Under the pieces are notes generated by a model that saw nothing but the letters and a program-made list of their open reading frames with translations, did not search any database and had not been told where the DNA came from. From Allomyces macrogynus ATCC 38327 (Eukaryota > Blastocladiomycota > Blastocladiomycetes > Blastocladiales > Blastocladiaceae), in contig GG745357.1 of the NCBI GenBank assembly GCA_000151295.1, forward strand, positions 499,236 to 548,801: a stretch of 49,566 nt of DNA, given 5' to 3'. The position numbers and the translations under genes are program-made. This document shows, piece by piece, positions 30,612-40,534 of the stretch; the stretch's first letter is position 1, and every line of letters begins with the position of its first letter.

Positions 30612-32763
30612 TCAACCCCCAACCAACGTATCCAGGATTCCCGGCAACGCCGCGGCTGCCAACAACCTAACCGCGACGTACCCCAGCAGTCCTGCGACCG
30701 ATTTCGGCGCTTTCGCTGACGCGATCGCAGCGGTCATGATCTGCGCGACGACCAGCATCGCCGCGGCCGTACGCACCCCGACCCCCACATCGACCCACGG
30801 CGCAACCGCCAAGCACGCGGTCGCCGCAGTGTACCCCGTGGCCATCATGGCAAACACGGCGTTCGATCGCGCTGGGGAACGGATTCGCGCAACGTCCCTT
30901 AATGCTTTCCCACGCACGCGAAGAGCGGCGCGGCACGCAGCGACCGATATGGGTGCAGTAGTATGTCGCGCATCGAGACTCAGCGTGCGCGGCCTTGGAC
31001 GGCGAATTGTTGCGAGCACATCAGGCTCAGATGTCGGACGCGCGGTAGACCTTGCAGCGGCGGCAGCCGCAGCAAAAAATTGGTCGGCGGTGACGGGCGC
31101 GGCGATCGCGGATCGTGGCCTCGGAACGCGGTCGGTCTCGTCGTTATCATCGTCGGCAGGGAGGGCGAGTAGTTGCATCCTTACGACCTGGACCGTCGCA
31201 TCGACCTGCGCCGCGAACCTCGCGGCATAAGCCACACGGCAATCGCGACACGGGCAGCGCGATCCTACGCGGAATCGCGAGCGGTAAGTCCGGAGGNNNN
31301 NNNNNNNNNNNNNNNNNNNNNNNNNNNNNNNNNNNNNNNNNNNNNNNNNNNNNNNNNNNNNNNNNNNNNNNNNNNNNNNNNNNNNNNNNNNNNNNNNNNN
31401 NNNNNNNNNNNNNNNNNNNNNNNNNNNNNNNNNNNNNNNNNNNNNNNNNNNNNATCATGTGTGCGGCGCACGCCGATTCGAGTTCGTACTCGATGGGGGC
31501 TCCGGCCTCGGCGTAGAGGTACGCGAAGGGGAGGACCAGGACGGCGCAGGCGAGCCCGAGTGACTCGGCGGCCAACCGCATGTCCGCGGCCGCATCAGGC
31601 AGCGCCGCTGCACCAATGGTCAGTGGCGGCGCCGCGAGAAGGACAGCGAGGCAGAGTACGACCAGGACCGACGGGATCGACCAGTGCCGCGACAGGAAAA
31701 CGCGGTCGTCTATGGCCGCGGTCAGCGACCAGGTCGTGGGCAGCCACGCGCGCGTTGGGTGTGGAGCATGCAGCGTGCGCCATGGTCGCGTCATCGTCAC
31801 CGTGGACGGGTGAAGGCAGCAGTAATCCGCCCTGTGGCGGTATACTGCGCAGAGCTGCTGGTGCAGGGGCCGGTGGAGGACTTGTGGCGGCGGCCGCAGC
31901 CAGATCGATCGACGACGTGGACGAGACAGATCGTGCGCGAGCGAGCGGGAACATGCGCGGTGCGACGACAATCCAAGCCGACGCGACGAGCTGGTGCCAG
32001 AACGAGTGCAGATGGTGCGGACCAGCCGCACGCGGTCCCGCCGCCGAGACGGACGTGCGCGAGCGCGGCAGCAGCACAGGAAGAGTGCACGCCGTGGTTG
32101 ATTGTGACGATGGCGGCGCCGGCGGCGACATGAGGGTCTCAAAGTGGGAATCGAGATGGTTGGGCATCGCGAACACGGAAATGGATGAGGATGTGCTGGA
32201 GTGGTCGGGTGGGGTCACGATGGGCGTGTCGGCGTCGAGCCGCATCCAGAACGATGCGAGCGTGTCGTCGTCATCGTCTTGCGTTCCATGGCGCGGGCTT
32301 AATGGCAGCAGCGACGAGGGCACCGGGTCGGATCGAAATCGCGCCTGACAGCGGGTCGCTTGCGCGGAGGCGGCCTCAGCAGACGATGCGCGACGGGTAC
32401 GGCGGCCACAATGAAGACGAGGACGAGCACGGCATGACGAACGGTCGCGTAGAATTGCTCGTGCGCAGCCTGCGCGAGAGTGGGTGCTGGGAGCTGGCTC
32501 TGTTCGGGGGGTGTGGAGGCTGCTGCTGCATGTGGCTCGCAGTGCCCGTGGTTGAGGTCCAGAGCCGAAATGGGCGCGATGGCAGCGCAAAGCGTGATCG
32601 TGGGTGGAATCGGCGTGCGGTGCAGCAAGAGCGGGTATGGCGAAGTCGTTGATGGTGGAACATAGTCGGCGACAATGCTGGCCGTCCGCTTCTTTCGACG
32701 TGACGAAGTCGCGAGGCGTGGTGGAGGCGCGAGACAGAGCTGTGCGGACAGCCGTGACTTCAC
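30612..32763 (-). CDS. Unknown multi-pass membrane protein, interrupted by an assembly gap
   Basis: Not recognised. Minus-strand segments read, in order, a proline-rich region, a membrane segment (HAVLVLVFIVAAVPVAHRLL) near 32400, an acidic stretch DDDDDTLASFWMRLDADTPI, a segment SFWHQLVASAWIVVA, further hydrophobic stretches (SIPSVLVVLCLAVLLAAPPL; LGLACAVLVLPFAYLYAEAG) near 31500-31700, the gap, and finally NAVFAMMATGYTAATACLAV and AAMLVVAQIMTAAIASA before TAA at 30612. The frame changes several times, so introns are expected but I could not fix them. Boundaries are approximate. Confidence 0.4.
31297..31453. other. Assembly gap, 157 N
   Basis: Run of N inside the membrane-protein gene; any exon or repeat here is unknown. 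Confidence 0.99.
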
Positions 32764-33341
32764 GTGTAAGTCCTGTGCACAACCTGCCTTCTTTGCTCAA
32801 CGTGACTGTGATGGTCTTGGTGTGAGCTTGGCCAAGGAGAGATCAAATTAGTTGAGAGCATTGTCAAGCCATTTCACGCTCGTGCTGACCGGGCTTGCAT
32901 TTGTGCACGCTCACAAAACCATGAATAGACGCCCGAATCCATCAGGTGCCAGCAGTGCCAGCGGGACGGTCGCCAATCAAATAAAAGACTCTTGGTTTTA
33001 AGTGAGTGTTCTTGCCCCATTTCTGCTCACCTTTTGGGGCCCACGTCCTGCTTGGCCCAACTAGTCAAACAATGTGGAGTAGAGCCGACAATTTTTGCGT
33101 TGGCTCACATCCTCTTGTCACAGTCCACGCTCCCTCGGTACCGTTTTTCTGGAAGGCTACATACCCTCCATGGGAGAATCCCAGCGGGAAAATGTAATCG
33201 ACATGGCTGACACGAGAATCAACCACATGAGGGACCTCCACGTCATGTTTGTGACGTGCAAATCACTACCAGTTCCAAGTTGGATGGGTAAGCCAAGTCA
33301 GGCGCTCATCGCTCCTCACTGTTGACCATGCCCGACCAGAA
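32764..33341. other. Intergenic, no gene recognised
   Basis: No coherent coding frame. The 3' end leads to the TATA box at 33342. Confidence 0.4.
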
Positions 33342-33350
33342 TATAAATGC
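33342..33350 (+). promoter_or_regulatory. TATA box shared with the GTPase genes
   Basis: TATAAATGC, 116 bp before the ATG at 33458; same nonamer and similar distance as GTPase genes A, B and C. Confidence 0.55.
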
Positions 33351-33457
33351 GAGCGATGCCCTCTGCTTAATGATCCTCCCGTGAAAACGACTCGCCATTT
33401 CGCATCCCCCTTGCCCTCGGCGTTGCCTCATCAGTCCCCTTCGTTCAAGTCGCAAGC

Positions 33458-33909
33458 ATGGCGTCAATCGGATTTAGTCTCACGATCGGGCTGCAAGAAA
33501 TTTCAAAGTTGCTCAGGTCGTTCGGATCCCTCATCGAATAGGCCCTGGCGGCGCAAGGCGAGATCCCGGAGCTCGCCAGCTTGCTTCTCAAGCGAATCAC
33601 AAACTTGCACTCAACGTTTATGTGGAAAACATGCCAACGGCTGTTATGACCGCAACACGGCTGCTTTACGATACATTGAAGGAAGTGACCGCTTTGGCAA
33701 CCGAAGTAAAGGAAGCACCGTTTTACAAGCGCCAAGCAATACCAAGAGATGCCCAAGAAAGCAGGCGATACGTTGACTCCGATCGCATGCGACCTGCATC
33801 TTATCTTCAACCTTCATTTCTAACTCGAGGTCATGGCCACCGAGTTCAAGGCAGCATATGTGCGCGACAATGGAAAGCTTCCAAAACCACAAATCTGAGT
33901 CGCATTTGA
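33458..33909 (+). pseudogene. Helical ORF with GTPase-type promoter, broken by TAG and a frame shift
   Basis: Starts MASIGFSLTIGLQEISKLLR and SFGSLIE, then an in-frame TAG at 33539-33541, after which the same frame continues ALAAQGEIPELASLLLKRIT then NLH. About 33610 the coherent frame moves by one to NVYVENMPTAVMTATRLLYD and TLKEVTALATEVKEAPFYKR. The product would be a bundle of amphipathic helices. I cannot assign a family. It is either a decayed gene or one whose exons I have not resolved. Confidence 0.4.
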
Positions 33910-35340
33910 GCTGCGTATGAGTCGATTTTGCGCCCCACATACGACACCGCCTGCACCACCTGTTTGCGTCGGTTTGCGTTGCTGCATCGCCAAAGAAGGG
34001 TCGCCGTCTGTGCCACTCAAATCCAGCGCTGCCGCTCACTCAGTCGTGTTTGGTGGTTGCTATGGGCCTTGTATTCTGCACGACCGTCGTCCACACGCGA
34101 AGTCGGCCAGCGATCAGCTGGTCCACACGTCTGACCGTGTGGTTGTCGACAAGTCGTCAGAAAACGTGGTTGCAGATGCTAACGTCAAAACGTTGCAGAG
34201 GACGTTGTTTGGAAAACGGCCCAAAGGTCAAGGATTGCATTTTTGTACAGCACGCGCCGATGAAGAAAGAATCGACAGGAACGAAAAAAAATTCCGAAAA
34301 TCAAACTGTGGCAGTGGGCACCTCGCCACCAGGCTCGTTCCATCCAACTTCTTTTGGCGACCAAGTCACTCGATGAGCCTTTGCTCGACCTCACGCCAAC
34401 CCTGTTCACCACAGGGTTCAGCTTCAATGAGAGAGAGGAGAACTGCACCGAACGCAATCAGTTGGTAGTGGCGTGGCGTCGCAGAAAGACAGGGTCAGCA
34501 GCCAGTCAGCAAGTCATTTTGCAACAAAGAATCGAAGTGTCAAGTGGACGACCAGGACCACAAACCACCGATGAGCCGCATGCACGACATAGCCCACGGG
34601 AAGTGGAAATCTTTCGTCACCATCGTCAAAAAAAGTCCACCCTGGAGCGGTCGAGTTGGGTGGTCATGGCTGTCCATCCATTTCAGTGCCAAGAAGATGG
34701 TGATGGTGCACATGCCTCCATTCCAAGGAGCTGACAGAAACCACGCCCGACCATCCATGCATCGGTGACAGAGTTGGCAACTCGCGTCCTTGCCATTGTC
34801 GGTGGTGCATGCACCAGCGCACGTCAAGGCCGTGGCCGCTGGACGCCGCAAGTGCAGCGGATCCAGTTCGGGCGGCCGTGAAGGCGAGCGAGGATCTGGG
34901 CGCGCCCAATCGCACGCTGCAGGCACACAAGGGAGTGCACCTGCCCGTCAACCGCGCGGCACAGACACGCGCGACTCACAGGGAACCACTCGCCAAGCAA
35001 GTCGCGCAGCTGTTTTCTTATCAAGGGGCCCCCGGAGAGCAACTGGAGGCGAAAGGACTTGGCCTGGTGATGCTTGCTGGACGTTGTGAGCGTTAGCGGC
35101 CGCACACCGCCACACACCCCACAACCCGTCGCGTCCAAATCGATTGATGCGGCAAACGGCAAACCATTGATTTGGACGTCAAGCATCATGGCGCACCGCT
35201 CAGCATCCACGAGCTTGAGCACAAGATCATTGGTGCCAACGACAGGAAACCATTGGCGCGCAACGTGTAAATCAAATTATGGCCCAGCAACAGGAACGCA
35301 TAAACAAAAAGCATCAAAACCCATCCAGCTCTTCATCAAT
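33910..35340. other. Accessory region with weak, uninterpreted frames
   Basis: Several frames of 60-180 codons are open, none with recognisable motifs. The most protein-like is 34809-35096 (+), with helical DPVRAAVKASEDLGAPNRTL and EPLAKQVAQLFSYQGAPGEQ, but it has no clear start context or partners. I do not call a gene. Confidence 0.35.
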
Positions 35341-35810
35341 GTCACGTCCCTTGTTGATACAGCGCACAAGACGCGCGATGAACACATCGAGCTGTGCAGA
35401 GCTCATGCCACCCTTCGCGCAACTGTGCTGATGGTAAAGCGCGTCCTCAGCGTATGACGAGTTGTTGTAAAACAAGCTCCGAATTTGTGAAACACCCGTC
35501 CGACAGACACGATAGTTGTAGAGCATAAATTCCGGCGAGCAGCATCATGGTGAAGACGCTCCTGAAGACGCCTAAAGACTTTTCCAACAGCGCCCATCCC
35601 CCACTCGCCCGCCTGGCGCAGCAAAACAATCGCCGCCTCGATCGTGCGCGCCTCTTGATGCGGTCGAGGTCGCCCACCTTGAGCGGTATGCAAATGCGAC
35701 CATTCAGCTTGCCCTAGACGAGGAAAAACGAGTCGGCGATGACGCCCAACCTGGCGAGCATGTAGCGCTCATCAGAGAGTATCAGAATAGCATCAGATCG
35801 TGCCGTTATA
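35341..35810 (-). pseudogene. Broken ORF of unknown family
   Basis: Minus strand reads ARSDAILILSDERYMLARLG, VIADSFFLV, an in-frame TAG at 35716-35714, then GKLNGRICIPLKVGDLDRIK; another frame continues IEAAIVLLRQAGEWGMGAVG, and a third ends with YNYRVCRTGVSQIRSLFYNN and FIARLVRCINKGRDIDEELD before TGA. The pieces look like one coherent protein split by frame changes. Family not recognised. Confidence 0.4.
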
Positions 35811-37133
35811 GAACGAGCTCTGCTTTACTGCACCGCCAGGCTCCTGGACAGAATAGTTCTTCCCTAAAGACAACATCGACACATGAGTGAATAACACTGA
35901 CAAGGAAATGAATATACAGGGCCGCGTTCATACCGTCAAGGAACCCCCAAATTTTTTGCAGCAATGACTCACGTGCAGCACACAAAGACATTAACTCGTG
36001 TTGCTACTGCTTTGTCAGCCAGCAAATCCACGCCTCTGGAATCTCACGCAGAGCCATGAGCAACACAGACTCAGCGTCCGACGTCACACGCGAAACTGTT
36101 GCAACTGACGCGCCGAAAATGAGATCAAGCGAAATTTGGGGGCACGGTGGTCCAAGACATCTGCAACACCAGAGCAAGCGCAGCCTGCTTGTTACAAAAG
36201 CATGGCGGACGGCCGCCAAGCAGGTTCGGGTTGCCAACCGAAGTATGTCGAAATATTCAAATTAGTACTTGAAGTCGTCGCGCATGATGCCGAGGAACAC
36301 CATCATTTCCTTATCGTTGGCCCGGTCGTAAACGCGCTGCCAAGCCGAGTCTTGGAGATGCTATCAGGCATGGTGAACCACAAACAGTTGGTCGTGCAAA
36401 TGCACGCTCAAAGGGCGGCACGCAATTGGCCGTGTGGGCGAACGGCAATTGCGTCGCATGACGCTCACGCATCAGCGCAAGCACCTCGACGAGTTTGACC
36501 ATGACATGGTGCTTCTCGCGGTAAACGGCGTCGCTTGCCGACTCTGCTTCCTCAAGCTTGTCGAGTTTCTTGAAGTCGAGCATGTCGTCATCGGCCATCC
36601 AACTCAGGGTGACTAGCTGGTCCAAGATGATGCTGGCGGTCGTGGCGGGTTTGGCGCAGGTCGTCTTGCTGCGGGTTTCCGAGTGGGGAGGGTTGGCACA
36701 GTCACTGCGAGTTTGCAGTTAATTCGCGAATTGCCAGTGGCGCAAAGTGTGGTGCAGCGAGTTGAGCGCGACGGTGGAGGGAGGTTCGTGCGCAGCGCTT
36801 GTCGCCAGTGCATATATGGCTGTTACAGACGCGGAATAGACCCCAAGGGCGTCACAAGCTGGTGATGGTGTGGTGGCAAGCATGCGCTGACACAGTGCTT
36901 CTTGGTGCAAACTTTCCATCCACCCAAAGGGCGATGAGATATGCTCTCTCTGTTCTTGAAGGTCTTTTGGCGATATAGTGCAAGGAAAAAGTGCTTAGAC
37001 GAAGCTAACGAGCAGGCGTCAGAAAAACTGGATTCATTTTCTAAGACAGACACCAACCAAAAAACGGCACAACAGGCGATGAAAGAAAAGAAGAAAAACA
37101 CCCACGAAAAGGGGGGAACAACTGAAATAAACA
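35811..37133. other. Accessory region, fragments only
   Basis: Minus-strand 36311-36625 contains a charged helical stretch (DFKKLDKLEEAESASDAVYR; EKHHVMVKLVEVLALMRERH) without clear ends. Other frames are short. No gene called. Confidence 0.35.
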
Positions 37134-37505
37134 TCAAAGGTCCTCATCTGAACCACGGGGGTTGCGATGGCGCTTTGCAGCAGCTACATCAGTCAGAATC
37201 AGAGTTGTGGCCATCACAATGACGCTTCCCACCAGCACCATTGCAAGCATCATCGTCATCCAATTGGCCCACGCACGCTCCTCCTCACACCGTCTCTCCT
37301 GCTCATCCTCCTGCCTCCGCTCCTCCTCGCGTGCTGCAAGGGCGTCTGCATGCTCCTGGCAGCAGCAGTCTTCCTCCTCACAGCAGCGCTTGTCGTCAAG
37401 AAGGCGCTGATCCTCAAACTCAGCACGACGAGCGCATTCAAACTCAGCACGACGAGCGCATTCATGTTCTTCTTCACAGATCAAGAAGATTTTGCTGAAA
37501 CTCAT
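37134..37505 (-). CDS. Small tail-anchored protein with charged, Cys-rich coiled coil
   Basis: Met at 37505 opens MSFSKIFLICEEEHECARRA; the frame is also open to 37640. Residues about 10-75 are Glu/Arg/Cys-rich (KRCCEEEDCCCQEHADALAA; REEERRQEDEQERRCEEERA) and likely a coiled coil, followed by one membrane segment (MMLAMVLVGSVIVMATTLIL) and a short basic-acidic tail ending SDEDL and TGA. An eight-residue unit ECARRAEF occurs twice, encoded by a 24-bp tandem repeat near 37418-37466. Not recognised. It lies head to head with the GTPase-related gene at 37627. Confidence 0.45.
   Translation of the reverse strand: MSFSKIFLICEEEHECARRAEFECARRAEFEDQRLLDDKRCCEEEDCCCQEHADALAAREEERRQEDEQERRCEEERAWANWMTMMLAMVLVGSVIVMATTLILTDVAAAKRHRNPRGSDEDL
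37418..37466. repeat. 24-bp direct repeat, two copies
   Basis: AACTCAGCACGACGAGCGCA plus TTCA occurs twice in tandem; in the minus-strand protein it encodes a duplicated ECARRAEF. Confidence 0.8.
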
Positions 37506-37626
37506 ACCAACCACACCTGCCGCAGCAGCATGGTGTGGGGGATGGCACAGAGTCCTGGGTAGGCAGCACTGAGTCATTGCCAATGCACAAATTGGCATCG
37601 TTTTCAACAAGGCGACGAGCAAGACC

Positions 37627-38842
37627 ATGGCCATGATCAAGGCTGACCCAGCCCTGTACCTGGGCGAGCTTGGTAATGCTCAATCGGTAGGCACATTTCC
37701 CTCTTCTCTTGTTGTTCTCCTCTCTTTGAGTGGCCAAACTAACCTTGCGCGTGATCGCGTTGATGGCATGACAGCGGATGACACACCCATTTGCATTGTG
37801 CCAGAGATTGCCGACGCGAGAGATGCCGAGTTGGCGCTCCTTCCTGTTGACGTTTGGGATCAACTCTTCACTTTCTTCAACAAGGTCCCACTCCTGGTGC
37901 CCAAAACTGGCGGCGCCACGATCGCCGCTCCACTGCAAGCCGAACCTGCTGCGCATAATCCACTGACGTATCCCACTCCCATGGAGTCTCCCTTGGTGGC
38001 ACAGGATGGTCAATATGGCGTTGCTGCTGCAAACCAGCTGCAGCAACGTTCCGTGGTCAACGCTTCTTCTGCAGTTGGGAGCGATGCGGCCAGTTCCCCC
38101 CACCAGAATTGCTTATACTGATCATCAGCCTGGAATCGGCCCGGCAGCCCAAGTGCAGGATGGCGAGAATTTGCACCATGGCACCAGCAGCAGCAGTGGC
38201 CGTTTCGGTCACAATGAGACTGTCAGCGCCAGAACCAGCTCGCAGCTAGATATCATGCAGTCCACGGCTAGTGTAAGCATCTTCCTGCCACTGTATTGTC
38301 CTTGGACCCGTCATTTTGTCTCATCTGTGCTGACCCCAAATTGCCCCTTGCCATTCGTCCCCACCGTTTCACATACCTAGGGCGAGGATGACATGGTCAA
38401 GATGATGATCGAAGAGATTCGTGAACGGACGGACCAGCTGGCGAATAAGGAAGAAGAGCTCGGAATTCGCGAATTGAACCTCGACCATCGGGAGAAGTGC
38501 ATCAAGGACGACCTTGGACAGCGGGAGAAGCGCATCAAGGAGCGTGAGGACAAAGTGCATACCCTCGAACAGGAACTGCAGCACCTCCAAAAGAGTCTCG
38601 ATGCCGAAGCGTCCCGCGCCGAGGCACACAAATTATCGTTTCTCGTATGTACTCGATTCAATGGCTTCCTCCAGTCATGTTGGACCTTCACTTCTCAAAT
38701 ATTTTGTGGCCCGTAGGTTCATAAGTTTCTTCAGTTCACCAAGGCCGAAAGGGCTATTTTCTTTTTCCCCACACGATTCAACATGTCCAAGGCCCGTTTG
38801 ATCTGGCAAGTCAAGTCGAATGACAGGAGACGGGCACTGTAA
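37627..38842 (+). pseudogene. GTPase-related fragment: post-G-domain module plus coiled coil, G domain missing
   Basis: The segment DDTPICIVPEIADARDAELA then VDVWDQLFTFFNKVP matches the module that follows each G domain of the tandem GTPase at 40535-42851 (LEVDDARDAEDYILPDVAMK then FINGIP). It begins MAMIKADPALYLGELGN, which could correspond to the region just after a G4 motif; no Walker A precedes it. After a frame change near 38095 (a C run) the frame continues HQPGIGPAAQVQDGENLHHG, an intron near 38275-38380 follows, then a strong coiled coil (KMMIEEIRERTDQLANKEEE; REKRIKEREDKVHTLEQELQ). A possible last exon from about 38716 ends DRRRAL and TAA. A 5'-truncated paralogue is the simplest reading. 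Confidence 0.5.
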
Positions 38843-39010
38843 ACGCCCAGTACCTTTTGGAAATAGCAAAAATTCGAGTCGATTTCACCAATTACACATT
38901 TTCTTTTGATTTCCACACTCTTTCAACTTCATCTTCGAACGCGCTGAGCTGGTCAGTCTTCGTTCGTGTGAATTGAGTTTGCTTCTATTTTGTGGAAAAA
39001 CCTGGCCCGA

Positions 39011-39050
39011 CATTCACAAAAACAGCCGAAATTCACAAAAACAGCCGAAA
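39011..39050. repeat. Short direct repeat, about 19 bp, two copies
   Basis: ATTCACAAAAACAGCCGAA occurs twice in tandem in an AT-rich intergenic stretch (38843-39401) that otherwise shows nothing. Confidence 0.7.
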
Positions 39051-39401
39051 TTCCGACAATCGGAGCGCAAGCAAGAGCCCAACACTCGACTCACGCGAAC
39101 AGCAATAAAGCTGCAGTACACAGTACAACGACGGGTCACGAATACATAGCCGGCGATTTGCTCTTGCACACCTATTTCGATGAACAGAACATTTCCGGGG
39201 CTCTGAGCGGACAATGACAGTCCGACGACACCCAATCGCGATTGATTTGTCTCGATCAATCAAGCGTGATCCAGATTCAGCCAAGTGGAAGAGTGGATTG
39301 TTTCGAATTTGAAGTGATTTCGCAAACAAGGGCGCATCATGATCGTGCTTGCATGTGAAATGCAGCTGACGAGGGCAGTGACTGTTTCTTCTAACCCCAT
39401 T

Positions 39402-40247
39402 TCATTCAACCAGGGCCTTGACAGCCGTTTCAATCGCATCCAGCCCCTTGTGCAACAAATTCTCCACGATCGTAAGCGGCGGCACAATACGCACCACGTT
39501 CCCGTCCTTGCCCGCCGTGCACACAAGCACCCCGTTCTTGCGCGCAGCCGCGACCACGTTCTTGCCCGCGTCCGGGATGCTCTTGTTCAGCTCGAGCCCC
39601 CAAATAAGCCCACGCCCGCGGGACCCCGTCACGGCCTTGGGCGCCGTCTTTTGCATACCCGCGAGCCGGTCGCGCACGGGCGACTCCATGTGGGCCACGT
39701 GCGCGAGGAGGGAGGCGCCGTGAGCCGGTCGAGCACGTGCGACCCAACGCGGCACCGTGCCATGCGAGGCTGGCGCGAGCGATGTCAAGACGGTCGTATT
39801 GACCATGACGGTGCCGATGGGGACACCTGAGGAACGATGGGCGTGAGCGACAGTTCGAACGGAGGAGAGTCGAGTGAACAACAACAACGTACCGTTCCCA
39901 AGCGGCTTGGCCGCCGTCAAGATATCCGGCGTGACCTTGGACCAATGATGCGCCCACTTCCGGCCCGTCCGCGACAGACCGCACTGAATCTCGTCAAACA
40001 TGAGGATACACCCGTGGCGACAGACCGCACTGAATCTCGTCAAAAATGAGGATACACCCGTGCTCGTCCGCGAGCGAGCGCAATCCTTGTAACAATGACT
40101 CGTCGACCGGCCACACCCCGCCCTCGCCCTGCAGCGGTTCGAGCATGATCGCGCAAAACTCGCCCTGATGCTGCACGAGCGCGGCGCGCGACCCGCCAGG
40201 TCATTGCACGCGACCGACTGGAACCCGGGCAGTACTAGTTGGGGTCC
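39402..40247 (-). pseudogene. ARG8: Decayed acetylornithine aminotransferase (ARG8/argD type), 5' truncated
   Basis: Class-III PLP aminotransferase of arginine biosynthesis, normally mitochondrial in fungi. Minus-strand pieces in order: LPGFQSVACNDLAG; GEFCAIMLEPLQGEGGVWPV; HGCILIFDEIQCGLS; PDILTAAKPLGNG, which holds the PLP lysine; an intron; PIGTVMVNTTVLTSLAPASH; then TGSRGRGLIWGLELNKS, GVLVCTAGKDGNVVRIVPPL and TGA. Damage is clear: a frame change before ALVQHQGEF, a 46-bp tandem duplication over DEIQCGLS (not a multiple of three), and loss of the GGNPLA-type segment so that HGT is followed out of frame by a stretch encoding CRVGSHVLDRL in another frame. Roughly the first half of the enzyme is absent upstream of 40247. 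Confidence 0.85.
39971..40062. repeat. 46-bp tandem duplication inside the aminotransferase
   Basis: 39971-40016 and 40017-40062 are identical except one base (CAAACATGAG versus CAAAAATGAG). 46 is not divisible by three, so the reading frame is broken. Confidence 0.93.
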
Positions 40248-40534
40248 GGCGAGTCGCGCGCGCGAAGTTGTGTTGGATGGCGCGCCCTGTGTGCTGGCCG
40301 GATCAGCTGACAGTCATGGGCTCATTAGTTCGCTATCCTCCCAGCTCAGTCCGCAAAAACTGAGCTGGGTTGGCAGACCACTGAGGCGCCGAATCAACAG
40401 CTTCAGCCAACTGACGCAGAAACAACCGTACCCCGCCCAGGCCCTGCATCTCTCCGCTATCAACCTCAACCGAAAAGAAGTAAACTTCGCAACGCTGACC
40501 GCCATTTCTCTTGTACCCAACGTCTGCTGCCGCC

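Noticed and set aside
30592..31230. Plus-strand frame rich in Ala/Thr/Ser
   Set aside because: The opposite strand has hydrophobic segments of a membrane protein and a better composition; the plus frame looks like its shadow.
33458..35810. Possible MLKL/HeLo-like helical cell-death domains next to the GTPases
   Set aside because: Amphipathic helices alone are not enough; no diagnostic motif could be aligned by eye.
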